Source: Leptospira kirschneri serovar Cynopteri str. 3522 CT
Lineage (GTDB): Bacteria; Spirochaetota; Leptospiria; Leptospirales; Leptospiraceae
Length of the DNA stretch: 64,000 nucleotides
Assembly: GCF_000243695.2 (NCBI RefSeq)
Contig: NZ_AHMN02000020.1
Coordinates: forward strand, 163,541-227,540
Direction of reading: 5' to 3'
The first letter of the stretch is position 1, and the number at the start of each line of letters is the position of its first letter. The notes beneath the pieces were generated by a model. The model was not told the DNA's origin. It searched no databases and worked only from the letters and a program-made list of their open reading frames with translations. Positions 13,217 through 23,872 of this stretch are shown here, in pieces. The position numbers and the translations under genes were made by a program.

Positions 13217-14253
13217 GAATATTCTTAAAATTTTTACTCTTACTTTTTTTTCCGATCTCGGTACTGTTTGCGGGCGATTCTAAATGGATAATAGCGCCTA
13301 ACGTTCAATACAATCAGGGTAGATTAATTTTTGAAACTGGTGGAGGCAATCTGATTCCTTCTTCCGATGATCATAGTTATGGCAGTGGTTCAAGACTGAC
13401 TTATGCAAGGCAATATCCGCTCTTAGGTGTTAGTGCGATTTATATCAAAAAGAATTGGGAATTTCAACTTCAAGGACATTCCACCCTCGGTTATCGAAAC
13501 TCAGGAAATTTTAGAGACGAAGATTTTTATATGTTCACGCCTTCACTTTATTCCAATCGATTTACACACTACGGTCCGCTTTACGGCTACGATCCGATTT
13601 GGGGGAATAATCGACTTACTCGGTTTTCTGGGACTAGCAATTGGTCCGATTTTGATTCTTCTTTAAAAGCGAACGATTCGATTGTTGGGTTTGATGTGAG
13701 ATATTTTCCGAGTGGGGGTTCTCCTAATCCGAACGTCAAAGGTTTTGGTCTTTTTGTAATCGGAGGATATTCTTATGAATATTTAAAATTTATTGTAAAC
13801 GGGTCTTCTGGTTCACAATTGAGTTCTGGAAAGATTTACTTGGGTTATTTAAACGGAGAAAGTATTTCTTATTCCAATTCTATCAACGAGATCAAATACG
13901 GTATCGGTACTCAAACTAATTTTCAAAGATGGGGATTAGAAGTTTCATTCAGTTTCATTTCTTCGGAAATCAAATCTAGAGACTTTCATCGGTATCGAAC
14001 CCTTACTTTTTTGGAATCCGCTTATGGGAAAGGATGGACTCATACGATCAAATTTAACTATAAACTTTCAGAAAATTTAATTTTGAATTTAAATTGGACG
14101 GAATCTTTTAGGGAATTTGAAGGTAAGTCGCATGTTAAAGCGGGACTTGGGCCTGAATCTTGGTACGCTGGACTTATATCTTTCAATCAACAGTATTGGC
14201 TTTACTCCGTTCAAAATCAAGTATCACTTGGAATTTCTATTTTTCTTTTTTAA
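13213..14253 (+). CDS. Putative porin / outer-membrane beta-barrel protein
   Basis: 346 residues. A signal peptide (1-20, cleavage after VLFA) is followed by alternating, Tyr- and Gly-rich strand sequence with no hydrophobic helix, ending in Ser-Ile-Phe-Leu-Phe. That is a typical outer-membrane barrel with a terminal Phe, probably 14-16 strands by length. Substrate unknown. The ATG overlaps the stop of the Bor-like lipoprotein gene, so the lipoprotein and the barrel may form a complex at the outer membrane. The 46-bp repeat array begins about 95 bases past the stop. Confidence 0.7.
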   Translation: MRIFLKFLLLLFFPISVLFAGDSKWIIAPNVQYNQGRLIFETGGGNLIPSSDDHSYGSGSRLTYARQYPLLGVSAIYIKKNWEFQLQGHSTLGYRNSGNFRDEDFYMFTPSLYSNRFTHYGPLYGYDPIWGNNRLTRFSGTSNWSDFDSSLKANDSIVGFDVRYFPSGGSPNPNVKGFGLFVIGGYSYEYLKFIVNGSSGSQLSSGKIYLGYLNGESISYSNSINEIKYGIGTQTNFQRWGLEVSFSFISSEIKSRDFHRYRTLTFLESAYGKGWTHTIKFNYKLSENLILNLNWTESFREFEGKSHVKAGLGPESWYAGLISFNQQYWLYSVQNQVSLGISIFLF

Positions 14254-14348
14254 ACTCTACTTTGAAACTGAAACGGTTTCTTGAACCTAAAAGTTATTTT
14301 ATGTTTTTAGAATATAGAAGTTATTACATTGAAAAACTTTTTGCAATT

Positions 14349-14946
14349 GTGGGAACTCTCACAAAACGCAACTTTACGTGTTGATCTTGCAATTGTGGGA
14401 ACTCTCACAAAACGCAACTTTACGTGTTGATCTTGCAATTGTGGGAACTCTTACAAAACGCAACTTTACAGGTTGATCTTGCAATTGTGGGAACTCTCAC
14501 AAAACGCAACTTTACAAGTTGATCTTGAAATTGTGGGAACTCTCACAAAACGCAACTTTACAAGTTGATCTTGAAATTGTGGGAACTCTCACAAAACGCA
14601 ACTTTACGGGTTGATTTTGCAATTGTGGGAACTCTTACAAAACGCAACTTTACAGGTTGATTTTGCAATTGTGGGAACTCTTACAAAACGCAACTTTACA
14701 GGTTGGTTTTGCAATTGTGGGAACTCTTACAAAACACAATTTTACAGGTTGATCTTGAAATTGTGGGAACTCTTACAAAACACAATTTTACAGGTTGGTT
14801 TTGCAATTGTGGGAACTCTTACAAAACACAATTTTACAGGTTGATCTTGAAATTGTGGGAACTCTTACAAAACGCAACTTTACAGGTTGATTTTGCAATT
14901 GTGGGAACTCTTACAAAACTTAGGTTTGTCTGTAAAATGAAGTGGA
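14349..14946 (+). repeat. Thirteen-unit, 46-bp-period palindromic repeat array
   Basis: Cores start at 14349 and recur every 46 bases without a single slip up to 14901, giving 13 units. Core GTGGGAACTCTCAC occurs in units 1, 2, 4, 5 and 6; GTGGGAACTCTTAC, which keeps pairing by G-T wobble, in the other eight. The 32-base spacer is nearly invariant (AAAACGCAACTTTAC then TTGATCTTG). Unit 13 has a different spacer that matches the repeat at 58356. Because 46 is not a multiple of three, several frames stay open, which explains the repetitive open frames here. A lone inverted core follows at 14969-14982. Confidence 0.93.
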
Positions 14947-15089
14947 ACTACTGGTAAATCCACGATTTGTGAGAGTTCCCACAGATTAAGTCGCATTACA
15001 AAATTTTAAACATTTATTTTTTATGGAAAAATCAGGTCTTATAAAACGAATCTTACGCCCAGTTCAACGTTACTCAGAATATAATAAAT

Positions 15090-15320
15090 GTGAGTTCGAC
15101 CTAATAAAACCAGGACGAATCCAGCTTGCTACAGGTAACCGGGCCGGGCTCTTTAGTTTTGGTCAGTAAATTGCATACATGGAACAACAATCGTCTTTAG
15201 TTTCAATAAAGAAGTGAGACGGCTTTAGTTTGAAAGAGTGTTCTGCTGAATTCCCACGTCTTAATCGTTTTCGCATAGGATTCTATCAAACTTACTTGAA
15301 GTGTCACTTTGTGATGAACA
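15090..15320 (+). repeat. Dispersed family C and family D repeats
   Basis: 15090-15211 matches 63699-63834 (TGAGTTCGACxTAA, then GGCCGGGCTCTTTAG, then a decayed copy of the 63-bp inverted-end element starting at 15161). 15209-15315 matches 12432-12542 (AGACGGCTTTAGTTTGA, CTATCAAACTTAC). The order C then D suggests that they once moved or were copied together. From about 15365 to 15630 I see no gene, RNA or repeat. Confidence 0.7.
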
Positions 15321-15631
15321 TTCAGGCACTCAATTTTACAGAGATGAGTAAATTGATTTTGTATAATACAAGCCGTTTAAAAATTATAATTTTATAATAT
15401 AATTCTACCGGAATATGATTTTTATTATGAGAAATTTTATCCCGGATTATGACTCTTTACGGTTTACTAAACTCTATAGGACAAAATGTCTATAATTTTG
15501 CATCCGAAACGGAAAAACGTTTCAAAATATATATGATCACAGTGTAGAAATTGAATAGGATGTATTTCGTTTTATAGAAAATGTTTCTACGATTTTGGAA
15601 ATTTTTTTCCTAATTAAAAAAATGCCTATTC

Positions 15632-15683
15632 TTGGAAATAAATTTCCAAAGAGAAATCGAAATTTTTGGAAATAAATTTTTGA
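15632..15683. promoter_or_regulatory. Candidate operator pair upstream of the FecR-domain gene
   Basis: A perfect inverted repeat (TTGGAAAT-AA-ATTTCCAA, 15632-15649) is followed 34 bases later by a second copy with a decayed right arm (TTGGAAATAAATTTTTGA, 15666-15683). The spacing is about three helical turns. A TATAAT box at 15726-15731, 43 bases further on, could be the -10 of the promoter; I see no good -35. Binding by a dimeric regulator is inferred. Confidence 0.45.
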
Positions 15684-15757
15684 AGATTGTGGTAAAAAAT
15701 CTAGACTGTTTTTTTCAAATTAGAGTATAATACGAAAACTTATCCATAGGACGTTCA

Positions 15758-16390
<633 letters not shown>

Positions 16391-16399
16391 TTTTAAGTG

Positions 16400-16430
16400 C
16401 CGGATTTCCAAGTGAATCCGGTTTTTTTTT
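16400..16430 (+). terminator. Rho-independent terminator after the FecR-domain gene
   Basis: CCGGATT (16400-16406) pairs with AATCCGG (16415-16421) over an 8-base loop, directly followed by nine T residues. It lies 34 bases past the stop and separates the gene from purM, which therefore needs its own promoter or read-through. Confidence 0.9.
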
Positions 16431-16488
16431 GTGTGCAGGAATATCGATTTTTTCAATCTATTCTAAAAAAGAATCGGGACCTATAGGA

Positions 16489-17523
16489 ATGGAAGAAAAG
16501 ATTACATATAAAAATGCCGGAGTGGATACCGAAAAAGGAAGAGAGTTCGTACAAAAAATCAAACGTAACGTAGAATCCACTCAGGGGCCGAGAGTAATCG
16601 GCGGTCTGGGCGGTTTTGCAGGGGCTTATGACGTAAGCGTTCTTAAAAAATATAAACAACCGATTCTATTGTCCGGAACGGACGGAGTTGGAACAAAAAT
16701 AGAACTCGCCCGACTTCTAAAAACTTACGACACGATAGGAATCGATCTAGTAGCGATGTGTGTAAATGACATACTCGTCTGTGGAGGAGAACCGTTTTTC
16801 TTTTTAGATTACATCGCCTGCGGAAAGTTAGATCCCGAAAAGATGGATCAGATCGTGGCCGGAATTGTACAAGGATGCAAGATGTCTAATACATCTTTGT
16901 TAGGAGGAGAAACCGCCGAACATCCAGGAACGATGAAAGAGGACGAATTTGATCTCGCCGGTTTTGTGGTAGGGGCGGTTGAAAAAGATTCGATGATAGA
17001 TGGTTCTACAATTCGAACCGGAGATAAAATTTTAGGACTCGAATCCAGTGGGCCGCATAGCAACGGCTTTTCCCTCATCCGTAAACTACTTTTAAAAGAA
17101 GGAAAATATCTGCCTACCGATCCCCAGCAGGTGAAATTTTTAAAAGACTATGCGCTCAAACCTACACGAATTTATGTATCTAGTATATTAAAACTTTTGC
17201 AACAAATTCCCGTTAAAGGAATGGTTCATGTTACGGGGGGGGGGTATCAGGAAAATGTACCTAGAATCCTTCCGCAAGGAACTCAGTCGAAATTTTTTAA
17301 GGATAAGATTCCTTCGGGATATTTTTTCGAAAAAATCAAAAAAGATTATAAAATAGAAGAGTCGGAACTATTTGCCACTTTTAATATGGGAATCGGATAT
17401 ATGGTCATTGTTTCCAAAGAAAATGCAGAACTTGCAAGAAAATTTATGGAAAGTTCCGGCGAAATCGTTCACGAAATAGGAGAAATTATATCTGGAAATA
17501 AGGAAGAAGTCCAGTTCGCCTAA
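16489..17523 (+). CDS. purM: Phosphoribosylformylglycinamidine cyclo-ligase (AIR synthase)
   Basis: 345 residues from the ATG at 16489, the normal family length. It closes the imidazole ring of FGAM to AIR with ATP in purine synthesis. Family signatures are visible: YKNAGVDTEKG at the N-terminus, LSGTDGVGTKIELA, VAMCVNDILVCGGEPFFFLDY, GGETAEHPG, GLESSGPHSNGFSLIRK and HVTGGGYQENVPRILP. A frame extends upstream to a TTG at 16429, but that lies just past the terminator. The three Gly codons in HVTGGGY are written as a run of ten G (17235-17244), unusual in AT-rich DNA. The ClC gene starts 10 bases downstream. Confidence 0.95.
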   Translation: MEEKITYKNAGVDTEKGREFVQKIKRNVESTQGPRVIGGLGGFAGAYDVSVLKKYKQPILLSGTDGVGTKIELARLLKTYDTIGIDLVAMCVNDILVCGGEPFFFLDYIACGKLDPEKMDQIVAGIVQGCKMSNTSLLGGETAEHPGTMKEDEFDLAGFVVGAVEKDSMIDGSTIRTGDKILGLESSGPHSNGFSLIRKLLLKEGKYLPTDPQQVKFLKDYALKPTRIYVSSILKLLQQIPVKGMVHVTGGGYQENVPRILPQGTQSKFFKDKIPSGYFFEKIKKDYKIEESELFATFNMGIGYMVIVSKENAELARKFMESSGEIVHEIGEIISGNKEEVQFA

Positions 17524-17533
17524 CGGTGTTTTT

Positions 17534-18790
17534 ATGAATAGGATTTCCGAACTGTTTCGATCCCCCGTACTAATACTTTCCAGAAAAAATCCTTTTATGC
17601 TTTCTAGGCTTACGTTTTTTTACGTGATTTTAGGAATTGTGGGAGGACTTTTTTCGGCGGTGTTTTGGATGTTTTTAGAATATCTAATACATTTAGGTTC
17701 TACAATTTCAGAAATTTTAACCGTTCCATATATGGCAGCAGCAGGGTTGTTTATAGGATTGATCATACATTTTTTAGGTGAACCGGGAGAGATTTCATTA
17801 GTAATTGATAATATACGATTTCGGGGCGGAAAATTAGAAACGAATCAAAATCCTTCTATGGCTCTTTCTTCTATTTTGAGTATCTCCGCAGGAGGAAGCG
17901 CAGGGCCAGAGGCGCCGTTGGTGCAGATAACCGGTTCCTTTGGAAATTGGTTTGCAGAAAAACTAGGACTTACTGGAGAGGAATACAGATCTATGACGAT
18001 TGCCGGAATGGCCGCTGGTTTTACATCCTTGTTCGGGTCTCCATTGGGAGGTGCGTTATTTGCACTTGAGATCTTACAGCATAAACACGTCGTGGAGTAC
18101 TATAAGGCTCTACTTCCAGCATTTTTATCCAGTACTTCTGCGTTTTTCGTCTTTCTTTGGATGACTCACGCAGGTTTACAGCCTACTTGGCAGTTTCCTC
18201 AATACGTTCCAGGAGACATTCAAGATTTCTTATATGCAATATTGTTAGGAGGGGTTGGAGCAGGGTTAGGTTGGATGTTTCATGGATTATTTTTAGTCAA
18301 TCGTTGGTTTTATTCAAAAATTCCGGGACAAATTTATTGGAAAACTTTGTTAGGTGGACTTGTGTTGGGGCTGATCGCGTGGCAACTTCCACTCACTCGT
18401 TTTTTTGGACATGATCAGTTGAATCGAATTGTAGAGGGAAAATTTACGCCGATTTTTTTGGTTGTTTTGATTTTTTGGAAAACCTTTGCGATTAGTACCA
18501 CTGTGGCGAGCGGTTGGAGAGGAGGGGTGATTATACCTCTATTTTTTTTAGGGGCCTGTGCAGGAAAACTTTTGTTTGGCTTTTTTCCGAGTGAGAATGA
18601 ATCTTTTTTGATGATCTGCTTAATGGCCGCCGTAAACTCTTCCGTGACTAAAACACCTATCTCTACTACGATCTTATTATCCGCACTGACCGGACTGTAT
18701 AGTTTTACTCCCGTGTTGATCGCGAGTTTGAGCGGATATTTCTTATCTCCTAAAGAACCATTTATTCCCACTCAAGGAAAAGAAAACTAG
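17534..18790 (+). CDS. ClC-family chloride channel or proton/chloride antiporter
   Basis: 418 residues with about ten hydrophobic segments. ClC signatures are present: SISAGGSAGPEAPLVQ (usual GxEGP-type filter region), MAAGFTSLFGSPLGGALFALE, and WRGGVIIPLFFLGACAGKL near the C-terminus. There are no CBS domains. These proteins move chloride across the inner membrane, often as 2Cl-/H+ exchangers for acid resistance; the sequence does not tell channel from exchanger. The gene begins 10 bases after purM on the same strand and may be co-transcribed with it, without a functional link that I can see. Confidence 0.88.
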   Translation: MNRISELFRSPVLILSRKNPFMLSRLTFFYVILGIVGGLFSAVFWMFLEYLIHLGSTISEILTVPYMAAAGLFIGLIIHFLGEPGEISLVIDNIRFRGGKLETNQNPSMALSSILSISAGGSAGPEAPLVQITGSFGNWFAEKLGLTGEEYRSMTIAGMAAGFTSLFGSPLGGALFALEILQHKHVVEYYKALLPAFLSSTSAFFVFLWMTHAGLQPTWQFPQYVPGDIQDFLYAILLGGVGAGLGWMFHGLFLVNRWFYSKIPGQIYWKTLLGGLVLGLIAWQLPLTRFFGHDQLNRIVEGKFTPIFLVVLIFWKTFAISTTVASGWRGGVIIPLFFLGACAGKLLFGFFPSENESFLMICLMAAVNSSVTKTPISTTILLSALTGLYSFTPVLIASLSGYFLSPKEPFIPTQGKEN

Positions 18791-18882
18791 AACTGTTTAA
18801 AAAATCTATAGTTTCTGTAAACATTGTTTTGTAAGAAAAGATGAGTTGTTATAAAAATCGAAATTCAGTTTTTGTAAGCGGA

Positions 18883-19818
18883 TTACGTCTTAAGCTGTGA
18901 ACTGTGTGTCGTTTGATTTCTGCCGTTTGCCTTAGAACGATAGAGCGCGCGATCTGCCTCTTCTATAATTCCTGTAGAAAGATCGGTATGATATATCGGA
19001 GCGGAATCGTTGAAATTTAGGGTTGTTATGCCGACACTGATCGTAATCGGAGAATTTTCCCAAGATTGTTTTTTAACGTTGGTCATCAAACGTTCCGCGA
19101 CTTCGACCGCTTTTTCTTCATTTGTGTCGGATAACGCAACTACGAATTCTTCCCCTCCGAAACGCGCAATAAGATCGCATGTCCGAAGTGTTTCCATAAA
19201 AACTTCGGACAATCGAATTAAAACACGATCTCCCGCCGGATGACCGAATTTGTCGTTGTAGTCTTTAAAATGATCCACGTCGATCATCATGAGCGAAATC
19301 GATTTCTCCTGACGTTGCCCCAGGCGAATGAGATGATTTATTTCTTCGTTGAATGCCCTTCTGTTTTTGAGTTTTGTAAGCGGATCCGTAGATGCTTGTT
19401 CTAATAATTTGTTATTTGCTTCTTCCAAATCGGAGGCAAGTTTATTGATTTTCTGATTGGACTCGATGATGTCCGTAATATCTCTTCCGGTCACGTAGAT
19501 CCGACCGGATTCTAGATCCGGAAAAGCGGTCCATGAAAAATATTTATAAGTTCCATCGGCACATCGGCACCGATTTTGAATCGATAGATGTGATACTCCT
19601 TCGTTTAATTGTTCAAATTCTTTTAAACTGGATTCCACGTCTTCCGGGTGTAGTAGATGGAAATGTGTACGTCCTTTTAGATCTTCATTGGTCCAACCCA
19701 TGATACGTTGAAAGGATTGATTGATTTGTAAAACAACGCCGTCCATTCTTTGGATAGCATGTAAGTCTAAGGAGTAGTTGAAAAATTTTTCATGATTGTA
19801 TTCGTTTTCGTGATCCAT
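18883..19818 (-). CDS. PAS-GGDEF diguanylate cyclase 1 (most downstream of seven)
   Basis: 311 residues. A PAS domain (about 12-120: MGWTNEDL, HPEDVE, RCADGTYKYFSWT, GRDITD) is joined by a short coiled coil (about 118-145) to a GGDEF domain (145-305). The active loop is GGEEF (221-225), metal-binding Asp180 lies in MIDVDHFK, and the inhibitory site RTCD (212-215) stands five residues before the loop. It should make cyclic di-GMP from GTP, with activity set by the PAS sensor and product inhibition. No membrane segment. ATG at 19818 with AGGA upstream. It is the last gene of the tandem block. Confidence 0.93.
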   Translation of the reverse strand: MDHENEYNHEKFFNYSLDLHAIQRMDGVVLQINQSFQRIMGWTNEDLKGRTHFHLLHPEDVESSLKEFEQLNEGVSHLSIQNRCRCADGTYKYFSWTAFPDLESGRIYVTGRDITDIIESNQKINKLASDLEEANNKLLEQASTDPLTKLKNRRAFNEEINHLIRLGQRQEKSISLMMIDVDHFKDYNDKFGHPAGDRVLIRLSEVFMETLRTCDLIARFGGEEFVVALSDTNEEKAVEVAERLMTNVKKQSWENSPITISVGITTLNFNDSAPIYHTDLSTGIIEEADRALYRSKANGRNQTTHSSQLKT

Positions 19819-19923
19819 TCTTAATTTTCCTGGAGTTGGATTGACATAAAAAAATTGCTCTTTCCGGAATCGATACGTCCATCCGTGTTAAAAAAACGGA
19901 AAAAAATATCACATTCAAAAAAA

Positions 19924-20844
19924 TTAATATATTTGAGAACTATGAGTGGCTTTATTTCTTCCGCTAACTTTAGATTGATAAAGAGCTTTATCCGCGCTTT
20001 CGATCAAATGAGTGGGATCAACATTTAAGTGTTTTTTTTCAAAATCTATAGTGGAGATTCCTACGCTAATCGTAATGGAGCGATATTCCCAATCGAATTC
20101 TCGGACTGAGTTAAGTAATTTTTCCGTGACTTCTACCGCTTTTTCTTCATTGGTGTCGGGTAATGCGGCTACAAATTCCTCTCCACCAAAACGTCCCAAT
20201 AAGTCGTTTGATCGCAAAGTGTTCTCAAAAACCTTAGCTAGACAAACCAGTACTTTATCTCCGGCGAGATGACCGAACTGATCGTTGTAAGTCTTAAAAT
20301 GATCCACATCGATCATAAGAAACGAAAGAAAACTTTTCTCTTGTTGCATATATCTGAGAAGGCTATGAAGATCATTCATAAATGCTCTGCGGTTTTTCAA
20401 CTTGGTCAAAGGATCGGTTGTCGCCTGTTCGAACAATAAGTCGTTTGCCTTCTTCAATTCGGTTGCAAGCTGACTGATTTGCTGATTCGCTTCGATGGTT
20501 TCTGTGATGTCTCTTCCGGTGATGTAGACGAGGCCTGCTTCTAGATCTGGATATCCGGTCCAAGCGAAATGTTTATATGTTCCATCTGCACATCGGATTC
20601 GGTTTTGAATAGAGGATCTAGGACCTCCTCCGTCTAGTTCCTCAAATTCTTTGGCGCTTCCTAAATCATCCGGATGTAATAAATGAAATGGATCACGTCC
20701 TAAAAGTTCTTCTTCTTTCCATCCGAGGATTCTTTCAAATGAGGGATTGACTGAGATCACTGTGCCGTCCAGCCGTTGGATCGAAAACAAATCCAAAGAA
20801 TAGTTGTAGAATTTTTCGAGATTGTATTCGCTTTGATAACTCAT
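19924..20844 (-). CDS. PAS-GGDEF diguanylate cyclase 2
   Basis: Same architecture as its neighbours: PAS with LGWKEEELLGR and HPDDL, coiled linker, GGDEF with active GGEEF and inhibitory RSND. The ATG at 20844 (MSYQSEYNLEKF) is preferred because it aligns with the paralogues' N-termini; an in-frame TTG lies five codons upstream. It is closest to cyclase 6 in the PAS region (shared NLEKFYNYSLDLFSIQR and GTVISVNPSFERILGW), so the two probably share ligand preference or a recent duplication. The gap of about 100 bases on each side leaves room for separate promoters. Confidence 0.93.
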   Translation of the reverse strand: MSYQSEYNLEKFYNYSLDLFSIQRLDGTVISVNPSFERILGWKEEELLGRDPFHLLHPDDLGSAKEFEELDGGGPRSSIQNRIRCADGTYKHFAWTGYPDLEAGLVYITGRDITETIEANQQISQLATELKKANDLLFEQATTDPLTKLKNRRAFMNDLHSLLRYMQQEKSFLSFLMIDVDHFKTYNDQFGHLAGDKVLVCLAKVFENTLRSNDLLGRFGGEEFVAALPDTNEEKAVEVTEKLLNSVREFDWEYRSITISVGISTIDFEKKHLNVDPTHLIESADKALYQSKVSGRNKATHSSQIY

Positions 20845-20931
20845 GTGACGTTTTTCCAAAAAAGAATTTATAAATAAAGTCGTTCTATACAGGTTCGCCG
20901 ATTAATAAATGCGTAGATTCTTTCTATATAA

Positions 20932-21870
20932 TTACGCTTCTTTACAAGGAAGGATTCTGGAACTATGGTTTACCTGATTTCTTCCGTTTATCTTAGAATG
21001 ATACAAGGCTTTGTCTGCGGATTCGATGAGATTTATAAAATGGCGGTTTTCTTCGAGAGAAGTTTTTTGTTTTTCGCCGAGGGTTGCTGCACCCACGCTG
21101 ATCGTCACAGAACGTTTTTCCCAGTTGAATTCTCGTACGACGTGGATCAATCTTTCCGCGATCTGTAAACAAGTTGTTTCCGAAGTATCGGGCATGGCGA
21201 CTATGAATTCTTCTCCTCCATATCTTGCGATCACATCGTGTTGACGCAGTGTATGGGTTAAGAGAAAAGCTAGGTGAATCAAAACCTGATCTCCCGCCGG
21301 ATGACCGAATTGATCGTTGTAGTTCTTGAAATGATCCGCGTCTATCATCAATAAAGAAAGAGGAGATGACTGTTTTTGAGCGACTTGAAGTAAACGATTG
21401 AGTTCTGCGTTGAATGCCCTTCTATTTTTTAACTTAGTCAAAGGGTCTGTACTTGCTTGTTCCAGTAACATATCGTTTGCTTCTTTGAGTTCCGAAGCGA
21501 GTTCACTAATTTTACGGTTGGATTCGATTACTTCCGTAATGTCTCTTGCAATTGCATAAACCATGCCACTTTTATATTCCGGTACTGCAGTCCAAGATAG
21601 GGTTCTGTAATTTCCGTCAATTGAACGATAACGGTTTTCAAAAGATACAACTGGAGCACCTGTGGCAAGTTTGGCGGCTATTTCTTGTGTGGATGGAAGA
21701 TCTTCTGGATGAAGGAATTCATATGAACCTAATCCTAACAGACGTTTTTCCGACCAACCAAAAATCCTTTCAAAGGAAGGATTCACGTGGATTACGTGAC
21801 CATCGTCCATCCTGGCAATAACAAGTATGTCCAAAGAGTTGTGGAAAAATTTTTCATAATTGTACTGCAT
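20932..21870 (-). CDS. PAS-GGDEF diguanylate cyclase 3
   Basis: 312 residues. The PAS domain differs from most of the block: it carries GLGSYEFLHPEDLPS and YAIARDITE, features shared with cyclase 7 (AFGSYTFLHPDD, YAIARDITE), while the other five have YVTGRDI or YITGRDI. This splits the block into two PAS classes. The GGDEF half has GGEEF, RQHD inhibitory site and metal Asp in MIDADHFK. ATG at 21870. Predicted cytoplasmic cyclic di-GMP synthase. Confidence 0.93.
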   Translation of the reverse strand: MQYNYEKFFHNSLDILVIARMDDGHVIHVNPSFERIFGWSEKRLLGLGSYEFLHPEDLPSTQEIAAKLATGAPVVSFENRYRSIDGNYRTLSWTAVPEYKSGMVYAIARDITEVIESNRKISELASELKEANDMLLEQASTDPLTKLKNRRAFNAELNRLLQVAQKQSSPLSLLMIDADHFKNYNDQFGHPAGDQVLIHLAFLLTHTLRQHDVIARYGGEEFIVAMPDTSETTCLQIAERLIHVVREFNWEKRSVTISVGAATLGEKQKTSLEENRHFINLIESADKALYHSKINGRNQVNHSSRILPCKEA

Positions 21871-21950
21871 TTGTCGGCCAATTCATTTTAAAAAAGATAA
21901 AAATATTTTGGAAGAAACTAAATTACATTCAAAAATCCTCATAAACCAGT

Positions 21951-22877
21951 TCAAGATATTTGGGAACTATGAGTGACTCTGTTTCTTCCGTTAACCTTTG
22001 AGTGGTATAACGCGCGATCCGCTTCTTCTATAATGTCTATCGAATGATCAGCGTTATTTGATGGGTTTATTTGAGAAGTAGTAATTCCTACGCTGATCGT
22101 AACGGATCTTTTTTCCCATTTCGATTCTTCAATTACTTTAACCAATCTTTCTGCGATCTCAATCGCTTCTTTTTCGGATGTGTTTGGTAATGCTACGATA
22201 AATTCTTCTCCGCCGTATCGTGCGGTTACGTCGTCTTTTCTAAGAGTTTTTGCTAAAAGAGACGCTAGTATAGTCAGAACTTTATCTCCGGCAGGATGTC
22301 CAAATTTATCGTTATAGTCTTTGAAAAAATCTACGTCGATCATCAATAGGGAAAGAGGGCTGAGTTGTTTTTGAGACAGTTGGATTAGAGAATTTAGTTC
22401 TTCATTAAAGGCTCTTCTATTTTTCAATTTTGTCAATGGATCGGTACAAGCTTGTTCAAATAGCTTATCGTTTGCGTCTTTGAGTTCCGCCGCTAATAGA
22501 CTGATTTTACGGTTGGATTCGATTAGATCGCTGATGTCCCTTCCAGTTACATAAATTAAACCTGCTGATAGATCCGGAGAAGCGGTCCAAGAAAAATATT
22601 TGTAGGTTCCGTCGGAACAAAGAAAACGATTTTGAAAGGCAAAAACGGGTAAACCTTGGTTTAATTTTTTAAACTCTTGAAAGGTACTTTCTCTATCTTC
22701 CGGGTGGAGTAAATGAAACGGATTTCTACCAATCAGCTCTTCTTCTCTCCAACCTAAAAGACGTTCAAAGGCAGGGTTTACTTGTAACACGGTCCCGTCC
22801 AATCTCTGAATGGATAGTAAATCCAAAGAGTTATTTACGAGTTTTTCGAGGTCGTATTCTTTTTCAAAATTCTTCAT
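21951..22877 (-). CDS. PAS-GGDEF diguanylate cyclase 4
   Basis: 308 residues, with PAS (LGWREEELIGR, HPEDRE, YVTGRDISD), coiled linker and GGDEF (MIDVDFFKDYND, RKDD inhibitory site, GGEEF). The usual His after the metal Asp pair is Phe here (DVDFFK), which is tolerated in the family. Its N-terminus (YDLEKLVNNSLDLL) is almost the same as that of cyclase 5, and only 25 bases separate the two genes, so they look like the youngest duplication and a single transcript. Confidence 0.93.
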   Translation of the reverse strand: MKNFEKEYDLEKLVNNSLDLLSIQRLDGTVLQVNPAFERLLGWREEELIGRNPFHLLHPEDRESTFQEFKKLNQGLPVFAFQNRFLCSDGTYKYFSWTASPDLSAGLIYVTGRDISDLIESNRKISLLAAELKDANDKLFEQACTDPLTKLKNRRAFNEELNSLIQLSQKQLSPLSLLMIDVDFFKDYNDKFGHPAGDKVLTILASLLAKTLRKDDVTARYGGEEFIVALPNTSEKEAIEIAERLVKVIEESKWEKRSVTISVGITTSQINPSNNADHSIDIIEEADRALYHSKVNGRNRVTHSSQIS

Positions 22878-22902
22878 TTTAAAATTCCATAATATACTAA
22901 TT

Positions 22903-23844
<942 letters not shown>

Positions 23845-23872
23845 GATTTTCTAGTTCCGTATTTTAATTTTG

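Noticed and set aside
14349..14946. CRISPR array
   Set aside because: The period is regular and the core palindromic, but the spacers are near copies of each other, the core is only 14 bases, and no cas gene is present. Same for 10607-10836 and 55603-55806.
14611..14957. Repetitive open frames reading as a small protein with recurring LQLWELLQN-like units
   Set aside because: They run through the 46-bp array in several frames at once, because 46 is not a multiple of three and the unit lacks stops. No ribosome site, no conservation beyond the repeat.
16429..16488. Upstream TTG start for purM
   Set aside because: It lies in the T tract of the preceding terminator, and the added 20 residues match nothing in the family, which starts at MEEKITYKN-like sequence.
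18415..18771. 118-codon minus-strand frame opposite the ClC gene
   Set aside because: It lies entirely within a well-supported coding sequence on the other strand and shows no domain.
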